The position numbers and the translations under genes are program-made. Under the pieces are notes generated by a model. The model ran no database searches, was not told the DNA's origin, and saw only the letters and a list, made by a program, of their open reading frames with translations. From JAATGA01 sp047605605 (lineage in GTDB: Bacteria > Pseudomonadota > Alphaproteobacteria > Rhodobacterales > Rhodobacteraceae): 5,057 nucleotides of DNA. Where the stretch lies: the NCBI GenBank assembly GCA_047605605.1, contig JASGFG010000130.1:1-5057 (forward strand), given 5' to 3'. Shown piece by piece: positions 1-5,057 of this stretch; position 1 is the stretch's first letter; each line of letters opens with the position of its first letter.

Positions 1-356
1 CGGAACAGGCCCGGCGCGATCCGCCCCACCGCCGGGATCGCCGAATTGCCCCCCAGCGAGGCGCCGACGTGGTAGACCCCGCCCCCCAGGGCCGCCGCCA
101 CCTCGGCAATGTCCTGGGCATAGCGTTCCAGACTGTAATCCTGCGCCGGGTCCCAGTCGCTGGCGCCATGGCCGCGCAGGTCCAGCGCGACGGTGCGCCA
201 GCCCTTTTCCGCCTGCGCCCGCGCCACCCCGCGCCAGGAATAGCGCGTCTGCCCGCCGCCATGCGCCAGCAGGATCACCGGTCCGCTGCCATAGGCCTCG
301 GCCTCCAGCCGGATGCCGTCCGAGGTGCGGAAGTGAAGGATTTCGGGTCGGGTCAT
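1..356 (-). CDS. Alpha/beta hydrolase, N-terminal part (C-terminus beyond window)
   Basis: This is the start of an alpha/beta-hydrolase-fold enzyme; 118 codons are visible and the frame stays open to the left edge. The ATG at 356-354 is chosen because it follows GAAGG at 367-363 with 6-nt spacing and overlaps the stop of the upstream ThuA gene as ATGA. Seen in the protein: an early beta-hairpin region (residues 1-22), the oxyanion-hole motif HGGGQ (32-36), the DLRGHG motif (59-64) common in this superfamily, and a nucleophile elbow GASLGG with the probable catalytic Ser100. Family members are usually about 260-300 residues, so the cap region, catalytic acid and His lie outside the window. The superfamily hydrolyses esters, lactones, C-C bonds (meta-cleavage products) or epoxides; the substrate here is unknown. 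As the fifth gene of the operon it may act on a product of the oxygenase pathway. The fold is a confident call, the reaction is not. Confidence 0.9.
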   Translation of the reverse strand, partial: MTRPEILHFRTSDGIRLEAEAYGSGPVILLAHGGGQTRYSWRGVARAQAEKGWRTVALDLRGHGASDWDPAQDYSLERYAQDIAEVAAALGGGVYHVGASLGGNSAIPAVGRIAPGLF

Positions 357-1099
357 GGTTCACCTTCGGGCAATATGCGGTCCAGCCAGTCGATCCCCCG
401 CCCGATCAGCGCGTGGAACACCGGCAAGACCCACGCCCCGCGTTCGACGAACGGATAGGCGTCGGTGATGGGCGCCATGTCATAGCGCCCGCGGCTGTGG
501 CCCAGCGTAAGATACAGCACCCCGCCCTGCCCGCGCGGGCGCAGGTAGAATGTCTGGTGCCGCGCCTTGGGCCAGTGGCGCGTCTCGAACAGGGCGGTCT
601 CGCCCTCGAACTCGGAATAGAGCAGCATCCGGTTTCCGTCGGCATGGTGTTGCAGATAATGCTCGTCCTCGACAAAGAACGCCTCGATCCCCGTGGTCAG
701 GGGATGGGCCTCGCCCCTGCGCACCCGGAACCGCCCCGGCACCGGATGGGCCAGGAACTGGCTGCCCAGCAGGTCGAACAGCGCGGGGTCCAGCGGCGGG
801 GTCAGCACCCGGCCATCGGCCTGAATCTCCAGCGCGGAATTGGTGCCGTGCAGAGCGAACCAGCGCCCCCCGCCCTCGACCCAGGCGGTCAGCGCGGCGG
901 TCTCCTCCGCATCGGGCAGCACCCCGCAGGTATAGCTGACCAGCGCATCATACCGGCCCAGGTCCGCCGCATAGTCTCCCCGCACATCGACGCGGATATG
1001 TTCGCGCCGGGCCAGATGGGCCAGCAGCTCGTTCCGGGCATGGTCGATGTCGTGGTAAAGCCCCCCCGCGACCAGCAAGACCCTGCGCAGGGGCCGCAT
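353..1099 (-). CDS. ThuA-like domain protein (class I glutamine-amidotransferase-like fold)
   Basis: A 248-residue protein consisting of essentially one ThuA-like domain. Features that match the family are the beta1 strand followed by AGGLYHD (11-17), the YDALVSYT segment (50-57), WVEGGGRWFALHG (73-85) at the site of the nucleophile elbow in class I amidotransferases, GSQFLAHP (112-119), DEHY (145-148) and a C-terminal LGHS (199-202). The amidotransferase Cys is absent from the elbow (FALHG), as is usual in ThuA-like proteins, so it is not expected to be a glutaminase. ThuA itself belongs to trehalose/disaccharide utilisation in rhizobia, but the domain is widespread and mostly uncharacterised, so a sugar role should not be assumed. 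The start is supported by GGGAGGG at 1113-1107, 7 nt before the ATG, and by only 3 nt separating it from the MaoC stop. The 3' end overlaps the hydrolase start (ATGA), suggesting translational coupling. Confidence 0.88.
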   Translation of the reverse strand: MRPLRRVLLVAGGLYHDIDHARNELLAHLARREHIRVDVRGDYAADLGRYDALVSYTCGVLPDAEETAALTAWVEGGGRWFALHGTNSALEIQADGRVLTPPLDPALFDLLGSQFLAHPVPGRFRVRRGEAHPLTTGIEAFFVEDEHYLQHHADGNRMLLYSEFEGETALFETRHWPKARHQTFYLRPRGQGGVLYLTLGHSRGRYDMAPITDAYPFVERGAWVLPVFHALIGRGIDWLDRILPEGEP

Positions 1100-1102
1100 C
1101 GC

Positions 1103-1567
1103 TCAGCCCTCCCGCCGATAGACCATGTCGGTCGAGACGAAGGAGAACACCGTCTCGCCCGTCTGGTTCGTCACCCAGTGGCGCAGCGTCGCCATGCCCA
1201 CGCCGGGGCGCGAGTTCGATGGGCGCAGCGCCTCCACCCGCGAATGCGCCACGATCCGGTCGCCGGGACGGACGGCGCGCGACCAGCGCACGTCGTTCCA
1301 GCCGACGCCGCAGACCCAGGCGATGTCGCCGTTTTCCTCGTGGTCCAGGATGCGCCACAGGCAGGCGGTGTAAAGCCCGCTGGCGATCACCCCGCCGAAC
1401 AGCGACTGGTCGGCCGTCGCCGGGTCCATGTGAAAGAACTGCGGGTCATAGCGGGTGGCAAAGTCGATCATCGGCCCCTGCTCGACCAGCATCTCGCGCG
1501 AGGCGGTTTCCTCGCCCACCACCAGATCTTCCCACCGGCGGGGCGGCTTGGCGTCACGATCCGACAT
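1103..1567 (-). CDS. MaoC-family hotdog-fold dehydratase/hydratase
   Basis: A 154-residue single hotdog-fold protein of the MaoC/(R)-specific enoyl-CoA hydratase group, whose members add or remove water across the C2-C3 bond of acyl-CoAs. The hydratase-2 signature is recognisable at residues 35-50: Asp41 and His46 have the same five-residue spacing as the catalytic Asp31/His36 pair of PhaJ. FGGVIASG (57-64) matches the following conserved helix-capping segment. Within the signature the usual Asn-Pro is replaced by Gln43-Phe44, so this is a divergent member. The start was chosen at 1567 (MSDRD) over an in-frame ATG at 1582: the 1567 start has a weak GGA a few bases upstream while the 1582 start has no ribosome binding site. 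Either way it overlaps the 3' end of the Rieske gene (14 bp with this start), pointing to translational coupling. Its presence suggests that a CoA thioester is handled in the pathway, consistent with the divergent CoA-transferase. Confidence 0.88.
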   Translation of the reverse strand: MSDRDAKPPRRWEDLVVGEETASREMLVEQGPMIDFATRYDPQFFHMDPATADQSLFGGVIASGLYTACLWRILDHEENGDIAWVCGVGWNDVRWSRAVRPGDRIVAHSRVEALRPSNSRPGVGMATLRHWVTNQTGETVFSFVSTDMVYRREG

Positions 1568-2834
1568 AGGATTCCAGCACATGATGGAAATGGCGGATGC
1601 GCAGTTCCTGATCCCCGATCCACAGCCCCTCGAAACTGTCCGAGTTCATGCCCGCCTGCACCCCCGGCAGGTTGTAGGCATCCTGATCCAGCACCAGCCC
1701 CAGCGATTTCTCGCCATGCCTGAACTGTTCGTGCCGCGGTTTCTTGGGCATCGGCTCGTCCTTCTTCAGCAGTTTGAAGATGAACAGGTCGAAGAACATC
1801 TTGTTCGGATCGGTCGGATGCGGCCGCTGGCGGAACAGCATCAGATCGTCGGCATGGGTATTCAGCGTCAGGTTCGGAAAGATGTTGTAGTGATAGTCGT
1901 CGGTCAGCTGGTCGTCGTTCAGGTCGCTGTAATCCAGCCCCATTTCCGGCCCGTGCTTGCGCTTCCACGCCTGCAACGCCTTGCGCACCTCGGTCACGCG
2001 GCCGTCGAAATCGGCCGGGTCCATGCCCGCCTCTTTCATCGCGTGCTTGATCAGATGCGGGATCTCGGTCGTCTCCTCCACCCGGTGCGAGATGGTGGAA
2101 AACGGCACCAGATAACGGTTGTGCCGCCCGTAGCAGTCGATCTGAACGTCCTTGTCCTCGATGAAATACAGCAGTTCGGGGTGGATGCCCTGAACGTGGT
2201 AGCTTTCATTGAAGGCATCGACCGAGGTTTTCCAGTTGCAGTCCCATTCGACGGTCATGTCGGAAACCTTGACCATCCGCTCGAAATGATAGGGTTCCAG
2301 ATGGTCCTGCAACGGCGCCAGAAACTCGGCCAGAGGCCCGGCCTCGGGGTCCAGCGAAAACCAGACGAAGCTGTTCCAGGTGTCGCATTTCACCGCCCGC
2401 AGCCCCTTGCAGGGCGGCTTGCCCTGGGGAAAGGTCTCCAAGTCGGGGATGTTCACAAAATCGCCGTCGATCCCGTATTCCCAGAAATGATACTGGCATT
2501 TGAAACTGGTGGCATTGCCCTCGCCCACCATGATGCGGTTTCCGCGGTGCAGGCAGACGTTGTAAAATCCGCGCACCGTGCCGTCGGGCTGGCGGACAAG
2601 GACGATCTCCTCCTTGCCGATGGTGGTGACGTGATAGTCGCCCGCGTTCGGGATGTCGTCCATCCGGCAGCCGAGCAGCCAGACCTTCGTCCACATCCGC
2701 TCCCACTCCAGCCGCATGTAGTCGGCCGAGGTATAGCGTTCCTTCGGGATCATGGCGTTGTCATAGTTCGGGCGCGGCGCGCGGGCGGCCGGGGTGCGGG
2801 TGAAATCGGTGGGCTTGATGCGCTCGACGGACAT
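1554..2834 (-). CDS. Rieske [2Fe-2S] non-haem iron oxygenase, alpha subunit
   Basis: A 426-residue oxygenase component of the aromatic ring-hydroxylating (COG4638-type) family, full length for the class. The N-terminal Rieske domain (about 45-165) binds [2Fe-2S] through Cys94-x-His96 and Cys113-x2-His116, with 16 residues between the two pairs. The catalytic domain follows, with the mononuclear Fe(II) motif FNESYHVQGIHPE: His213 and His218 are ligands and Asp385 (in LVLDQDAYNLPGVQ) is the likely third ligand. Glu210 sits three residues before the first His, where naphthalene-dioxygenase-type enzymes have the bridging Asp. The residue after the last Rieske His is Phe117 rather than the common Gly (HFW for HGW). 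Members mono- or dioxygenate aromatic rings, demethylate, or cleave C-N bonds using electrons from a separate reductase, which is absent here. The start follows an AAGGAAG ribosome binding site at 2846-2840. It is the second gene of the operon; the substrate is unknown. Confidence 0.95.
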   Translation of the reverse strand: MSVERIKPTDFTRTPAARAPRPNYDNAMIPKERYTSADYMRLEWERMWTKVWLLGCRMDDIPNAGDYHVTTIGKEEIVLVRQPDGTVRGFYNVCLHRGNRIMVGEGNATSFKCQYHFWEYGIDGDFVNIPDLETFPQGKPPCKGLRAVKCDTWNSFVWFSLDPEAGPLAEFLAPLQDHLEPYHFERMVKVSDMTVEWDCNWKTSVDAFNESYHVQGIHPELLYFIEDKDVQIDCYGRHNRYLVPFSTISHRVEETTEIPHLIKHAMKEAGMDPADFDGRVTEVRKALQAWKRKHGPEMGLDYSDLNDDQLTDDYHYNIFPNLTLNTHADDLMLFRQRPHPTDPNKMFFDLFIFKLLKKDEPMPKKPRHEQFRHGEKSLGLVLDQDAYNLPGVQAGMNSDSFEGLWIGDQELRIRHFHHVLESYVGS

Positions 2835-2839
2835 GGGTG

Positions 2840-2847
2840 CTTCCTTT
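2840..2847 (-). promoter_or_regulatory. Ribosome binding site of the Rieske oxygenase gene
   Basis: On the minus strand AAAGGAAG lies 5 nt before the ATG at 2834. It falls inside the 21-bp gap between the SDR stop and the Rieske start. It fixes the Rieske start and shows that this gene has its own ribosome loading site. No terminator-like hairpin is visible in that gap, so read-through from the SDR gene is expected. Confidence 0.7.
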
Positions 2848-2855
2848 CCGTGATT

Positions 2856-3617
2856 TCAGAACGGGACGCGCTTGGAATAGCCGCCGTCCACCAGAAGATG
2901 CGATCCGTTGCACCACGACGCCGCGGGGCTGGCCATGAACACCGCCGCCTTGGCGATTTCCTCGGCCGTGCCCATGCGCCGGGTCGGCTGCTGGCGGACG
3001 GCATTGTCATAGATGCGCGACCGGGCGACGCGAATCATCTCCCAGTTCGATCCCTTGAACATCGTCGGTCCCGGCGACAGGCAGTTCACCCGGATGCCTT
3101 CGGGGGCCAGTTGTTGCGACAATTGCTTGGACCATGTGACCAGCGCCGCCTTGACCGCGTTATAGGCCATCGGCGCCACAAAGGTTTCCGATGCCGCCAT
3201 GGTGCCAAGAATGAGGATCGAGGGGGCCTTCGACTGGCGCAATGCAGGCAAAGCCTCTTCCACCCCGCGCACCGCCGACATCAGGTCGATCTCGAAGTTG
3301 CGATACCAGTAGCGTTCCTCGTCGGTGCCGCCGCCCGCCGAAAGCGAGGCCACGAATATATCCAGCCCACCAAGCGCGTCGACGGAATTGCGCATCCATT
3401 GCCGCATCGAATTGCCGTCGCGGCCCTGCACGGTTTCGGCGTGGCCCCTGACGCCCGCCTGATCCAGCACCTCGCGCACCGCCGCCACCCGTTCGGGCGC
3501 ACGGCCGCAGGTCGAGACATCGCAGCCCTCTTCGGCCAGCAAACGCACGATGGCATTGCCGATTCCGCGGGTGCCGCCCGTTACCGCGGCCTTCAGGCCC
3601 TTCAGATGCAAATCCAT
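2856..3617 (-). CDS. Short-chain dehydrogenase/reductase (SDR), classical type
   Basis: A 253-residue NAD(P)-dependent oxidoreductase of classical SDR length. The Rossmann motif TGGTRGIG is at 13-20; Arg17 and Arg39 (CGR after beta2) favour NADP(H). The active-site pair Tyr152-x3-Lys156 is present, followed by GIRVNCLSPG (174-183) and the C-terminal VDGGY (243-247). Three classical positions deviate: the NNAG motif is replaced by ASLSAG (90-95), the catalytic Asn of the tetrad aligns with Asp111 (EIDLMS), and the catalytic Ser, 13 residues before Tyr, is Thr139 (LGT, where FabG has IGS). The frame is open back to an ATG at 3686, but the extra 23 residues (poly-Gln, Gly/Ala-rich) do not resemble SDR sequence and lie in the AT-rich promoter region. 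The start at 3617 begins directly at beta1 and has GGGGGAGG upstream. As first gene of the operon it probably oxidises a diol or hydroxyacyl, or reduces a ketone, in the same pathway as the oxygenase. Confidence 0.93.
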   Translation of the reverse strand: MDLHLKGLKAAVTGGTRGIGNAIVRLLAEEGCDVSTCGRAPERVAAVREVLDQAGVRGHAETVQGRDGNSMRQWMRNSVDALGGLDIFVASLSAGGGTDEERYWYRNFEIDLMSAVRGVEEALPALRQSKAPSILILGTMAASETFVAPMAYNAVKAALVTWSKQLSQQLAPEGIRVNCLSPGPTMFKGSNWEMIRVARSRIYDNAVRQQPTRRMGTAEEIAKAAVFMASPAASWCNGSHLLVDGGYSKRVPF

Positions 3618-3630
3618 GGCGCCGGCCCCG

Positions 3631-3638
3631 CCTCCCCC
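3631..3638 (-). promoter_or_regulatory. Ribosome binding site supporting the SDR start at 3617
   Basis: The minus strand reads GGGGGAGG here, 13 nt before the ATG at 3617. The spacing is longer than ideal, but it is the only strong purine-rich site upstream. It favours 3617 over the in-frame ATG at 3686, which has no such site. Confidence 0.5.
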
Positions 3639-3658
3639 TGCTGACCTCTGCTGCTGCG

Positions 3659-3686
3659 ATATTACATTCTCGTGGCGCGAAAACAA
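3659..3686 (-). promoter_or_regulatory. Candidate promoter of the leftward SDR-Rieske operon
   Basis: On the minus strand TTGTTT (3686-3681) and TAATAT (3664-3659) are separated by 16 bp and resemble sigma-70 -35 and -10 boxes (3/6 and 4/6 matches). Transcription would begin near 3652, giving a leader of about 35 nt before the ATG at 3617. It would exclude the longer SDR reading starting at 3686. The boxes are weak matches chosen by eye. Confidence 0.35.
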
Positions 3687-3700
3687 TAAGAATACTTTAC

Positions 3701-3730
3701 TTGTATAACTAGGAATGCGTATTGTATATT
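3701..3730 (+). promoter_or_regulatory. Candidate promoter of the CoA-transferase gene
   Basis: TTGTAT (3701-3706) and TATATT (3725-3730), 18 bp apart, are the best sigma-70-like pair upstream of the rightward gene; the -10 box matches TATAAT at five of six positions, the -35 at three. Transcription would start near 3737, leaving a leader of about 40 nt. Both boxes fall inside the direct repeats, so a protein bound there would be expected to affect this promoter directly. Confidence 0.4.
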
Positions 3731-3733
3731 TAG
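3701..3733. repeat. Two 12-bp direct repeats spaced 21 bp, candidate operator
   Basis: TTGTATAACTAG (3701-3712) and TTGTATATTTAG (3722-3733) are identical at 10 of 12 positions, including TTGTATA and TAG. They start exactly 21 bp apart, so both face the same side of the helix. They lie in the AT-rich core of the divergent promoter region, spanning the likely -35 to -10 of the rightward gene and upstream of the likely -35 of the leftward operon. This arrangement is typical of binding sites for a dimeric or tandemly bound transcription factor. The first copy is also weakly palindromic (ACTTGT-ATAACT, 4 of 6 arm positions). No regulator family can be assigned with confidence. Confidence 0.5.
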
Positions 3734-3760
3734 ACCAGCAGCGCGAAGAACGCCGCCTCT

Positions 3761-3770
3761 GGGGGGAGGT
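3761..3770 (+). promoter_or_regulatory. Strong ribosome binding site of the CoA-transferase gene
   Basis: GGGGGGAGGT ends 6 nt before the ATG at 3777 and is a near-perfect anti-Shine-Dalgarno complement at ideal spacing. It fixes the start of the CoA-transferase, including its roughly 22-residue N-terminal extension before the conserved GIRVLDL strand. Confidence 0.85.
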
Positions 3771-3776
3771 ATAGGA

Positions 3777-5051
3777 ATGACACTACAGACGAATGTGCAG
3801 TGCCCCGACGAATCGCCCGCCGCCCAGTCTGCCTGCGGCGGGGTCCTGTCGGGCATCCGCGTGCTGGATCTGACGCGGGTCGTCGCGGGGCCGCTGGCCG
3901 CGCAGACGCTGGCCGATCTGGGCGCCGATGTGGTCAAGGTCGAGCGTGTGGGCGACGGCGACGACCTGCGCACCCTCGGCCCGCCCTGGATCGAGGGGCG
4001 GCCCGGCTCGCCCGAGCAATCCACTTATTTCCAGATGGTCAACCGCAACAAACGCTCGATCAGCCTGGACTTTTCCTCGGCCGAAGGGGCAGAGATCCTG
4101 CGCCGACTGGCCACGGAATCGGATGTGTTCATCGAGAACTTCCGCACCGGCACGCTGGCGAAATACGGCCTGGGGTATGAGGATCTGCGCGCGATCAATC
4201 CCCGCCTGATCTATTGCTCGATCACCGGCTTTGGTCAGACCGGCCCCTATCACGACCGTTCGGGCTATGACTATCTGGTGCAGGCCATGGGCGGACAGAT
4301 GGCCGTCACCGGCCAGCCCGAGGCGGACGGCGGCATTCCCACCCGCGTCGGCGTGCCGATCGCCGACATCACCGCCGGCAACAACGCCGCCATCGCGATT
4401 CTTGCGGCCCTTCTGCACCGCGACAGATCGGGACAGGGCCAGCATATCGACGTGGCGCTGTTCGACAGCCAGGTCGCGCTGCTGATGAACAACATCGGGT
4501 CGTGGCTGAACGCCCGCGCGCCGCTGCCGCGCACCGGCAACGAACATCCGACCGCGGTGCCGAACGGCGTCTTTGAATGCGCCGACGGCTTCATCCTGAT
4601 CGCCACCTTCAACGACCGGGAGTTCGCCCGCCTCGCCACCGCATTGGGCAGGCCGCAATGGGCCGAAGATCCGCGCTTTGTCCGCTCGCGCGACCGGCTG
4701 GAAAACCGCGCGGCGCTGACGGCGGAAATCAACAAGGTTCTGTCGACCAACCTGCGCGCGCACTGGATGGAAAAGATCCTTGCCGCCAAGGTGTCTTGCG
4801 GTCCCATCAACGAGATGCCGGATATCGAGGACGATCCCCAGCTTCAGGCGCGGGGCATGTTCGTGACGCTGGAACATCCCGTGACCGGCACCGTGCGGCT
4901 GGTGGCCAGCCCGCTCCGCCTGTCGGAAACGCCCGTGACCTACCGGGCCGCGCCGCCCCTGGCCGGGGAACACAGCGAGGAAGTGCTGCGCCAATACCTC
5001 TCGCTTTCGGCCGAGGAACTGGACAGACTGCGCGCCCAGTCGATCATCTAG
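3777..5051 (+). CDS. Class III CoA-transferase, CaiB/BaiF (formyl-CoA transferase) family
   Basis: A complete 424-residue enzyme that moves CoA from a donor thioester to a carboxylic acid, typically forming an interlocked homodimer in the cytosol. Family landmarks run in order: GIRVLDLTRVVAGPLAAQTLADLGADVVKVE (26-56), the NRNKRSISLD segment (89-98), DVFIENFRTG (116-125), SITGFGQTGPY (148-158), and GVPIADITAG (192-201) with the probable catalytic Asp197. Then come the QGQHIDVALFD segment (220-230), the small C-terminal domain with GPINEMPDI (342-350), and HPVTGTVRLVASPLRLS (367-383). The start has a strong ribosome binding site. The protein has an N-terminal extension of about 22 residues with Cys9 and Cys20 that is not part of the fold. 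It is transcribed divergently from the oxygenase operon, and the shared control region suggests that it supplies or processes the acyl-CoA that MaoC or the SDR uses. The acid substrate cannot be told; succinyl-CoA, acetyl-CoA or formyl-CoA as donor are all possible. Confidence 0.95.
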   Translation: MTLQTNVQCPDESPAAQSACGGVLSGIRVLDLTRVVAGPLAAQTLADLGADVVKVERVGDGDDLRTLGPPWIEGRPGSPEQSTYFQMVNRNKRSISLDFSSAEGAEILRRLATESDVFIENFRTGTLAKYGLGYEDLRAINPRLIYCSITGFGQTGPYHDRSGYDYLVQAMGGQMAVTGQPEADGGIPTRVGVPIADITAGNNAAIAILAALLHRDRSGQGQHIDVALFDSQVALLMNNIGSWLNARAPLPRTGNEHPTAVPNGVFECADGFILIATFNDREFARLATALGRPQWAEDPRFVRSRDRLENRAALTAEINKVLSTNLRAHWMEKILAAKVSCGPINEMPDIEDDPQLQARGMFVTLEHPVTGTVRLVASPLRLSETPVTYRAAPPLAGEHSEEVLRQYLSLSAEELDRLRAQSII

Positions 5052-5057
5052 GCGCGC

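Larger units (their letters stand above)
3618..3776. promoter_or_regulatory. Divergent intergenic control region, AT-rich core
   Basis: This 159-bp stretch separates the two divergent start codons and must hold the promoters of both units. Its core at 3681-3733 has only 13 G/C in 53 bases (about 25%), in sharp contrast with the strongly GC-rich coding DNA on both sides. It contains candidate promoters for each direction and a pair of 12-bp direct repeats. No regulator gene lies within the window, so the controlling protein is unknown. Confidence 0.8.

Noticed and set aside
413..1723. A 436-codon plus-strand open frame opposite the ThuA and MaoC genes
   Set aside because: Antisense to two recognised genes, Pro/Arg/His-rich low-complexity translation, no convincing ribosome site or motif.
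2835..2855. Possible terminator or separate promoter between the SDR and Rieske genes
   Set aside because: The 21-bp gap has no inverted repeat or T-run and holds only the Rieske ribosome binding site, so the genes are treated as one operon.
1455..3644. A 729-codon open frame on the plus strand, opposite the MaoC, Rieske and SDR genes
   Set aside because: It runs antisense to three genes with clear family motifs. Its translation is rich in Arg, His, Gln, Val and Leu without any recognisable domain. Long antisense open frames are expected in high-GC DNA with strong third-position bias.
3618..3686. Longer SDR reading starting at ATG 3686
   Set aside because: The extra 23 residues are Gln- and Gly/Ala-rich and unlike an SDR N-terminus. 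There is no Shine-Dalgarno site before 3686, and the stretch overlaps the probable promoter; the start at 3617 directly precedes the first beta-strand.
3688..3724. Inverted repeat GAATAC...GTATT in the intergenic region as a possible operator or hairpin
   Set aside because: The arms are only about 5 bp with a long spacer in AT-rich DNA, which is weak compared with the 12-bp direct repeats in the same stretch.
3662..4024. A 120-codon minus-strand open frame crossing the intergenic region into the CoA-transferase
   Set aside because: It overlaps the CoA-transferase 5' end antisense and its C-terminal part is translated AT-rich promoter DNA. No motif and no ribosome site were seen.
3783..4994. 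A 403-codon minus-strand open frame opposite the CoA-transferase
   Set aside because: It mirrors a complete CaiB/BaiF gene with all family landmarks; the antisense translation has no domain features and is a composition artefact.

Overview
The window reads as chromosomal DNA of a high-GC alphaproteobacterium, most likely of the Rhodobacterales/Paracoccus-Rhodobacter type. This rests on the strong G/C bias at third codon positions, the tight gene packing and the general flavour of the proteins. It is an inference, because no taxonomic marker gene is present. I see no rRNA, tRNA, CRISPR array, insertion sequence, integrase or phage gene.

Layout: two divergent transcription units face away from an AT-rich control region of about 160 bp (3618-3776). 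Leftward on the minus strand is a compact five-gene operon. In transcription order it encodes an SDR oxidoreductase (3617-2856), a Rieske non-haem iron oxygenase alpha subunit (2834-1554), a MaoC-type hotdog dehydratase/hydratase (1567-1103), a ThuA-domain protein (1099-353) and an alpha/beta hydrolase (356 to beyond the left edge). Spacings are 21 bp, a 14-bp overlap, 3 bp and an ATGA overlap, so all five are very probably co-transcribed and partly translationally coupled. Rightward on the plus strand is one complete class III (CaiB/BaiF, formyl-CoA transferase type) CoA-transferase (3777-5051) with a near-perfect ribosome binding site. It ends 6 bases before the right edge.

Together the genes look like part of a catabolic pathway for an aromatic, alicyclic or otherwise hydrophobic carboxylic compound. 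The CoA-transferase would make a CoA thioester, the Rieske enzyme would oxygenate or demethylate, the SDR would oxidise or reduce an alcohol/ketone, MaoC would hydrate or dehydrate an enoyl-CoA, and the hydrolase and ThuA protein would act on downstream products. The substrate cannot be named from the sequence, and the combination does not match a pathway I recognise. No ferredoxin/reductase partner for the Rieske enzyme and no regulator are in the window.

The most notable non-coding signal is a pair of direct repeats (TTGTATA-NN-TAG) spaced exactly 21 bp, or two helical turns, inside the AT-rich divergent promoter region. They are a good candidate for an operator controlling both units. The SDR (Asp and Thr in place of the usual catalytic Asn and Ser) and the Rieske protein (Glu at the usual bridging Asp position) also carry active-site variations worth checking.
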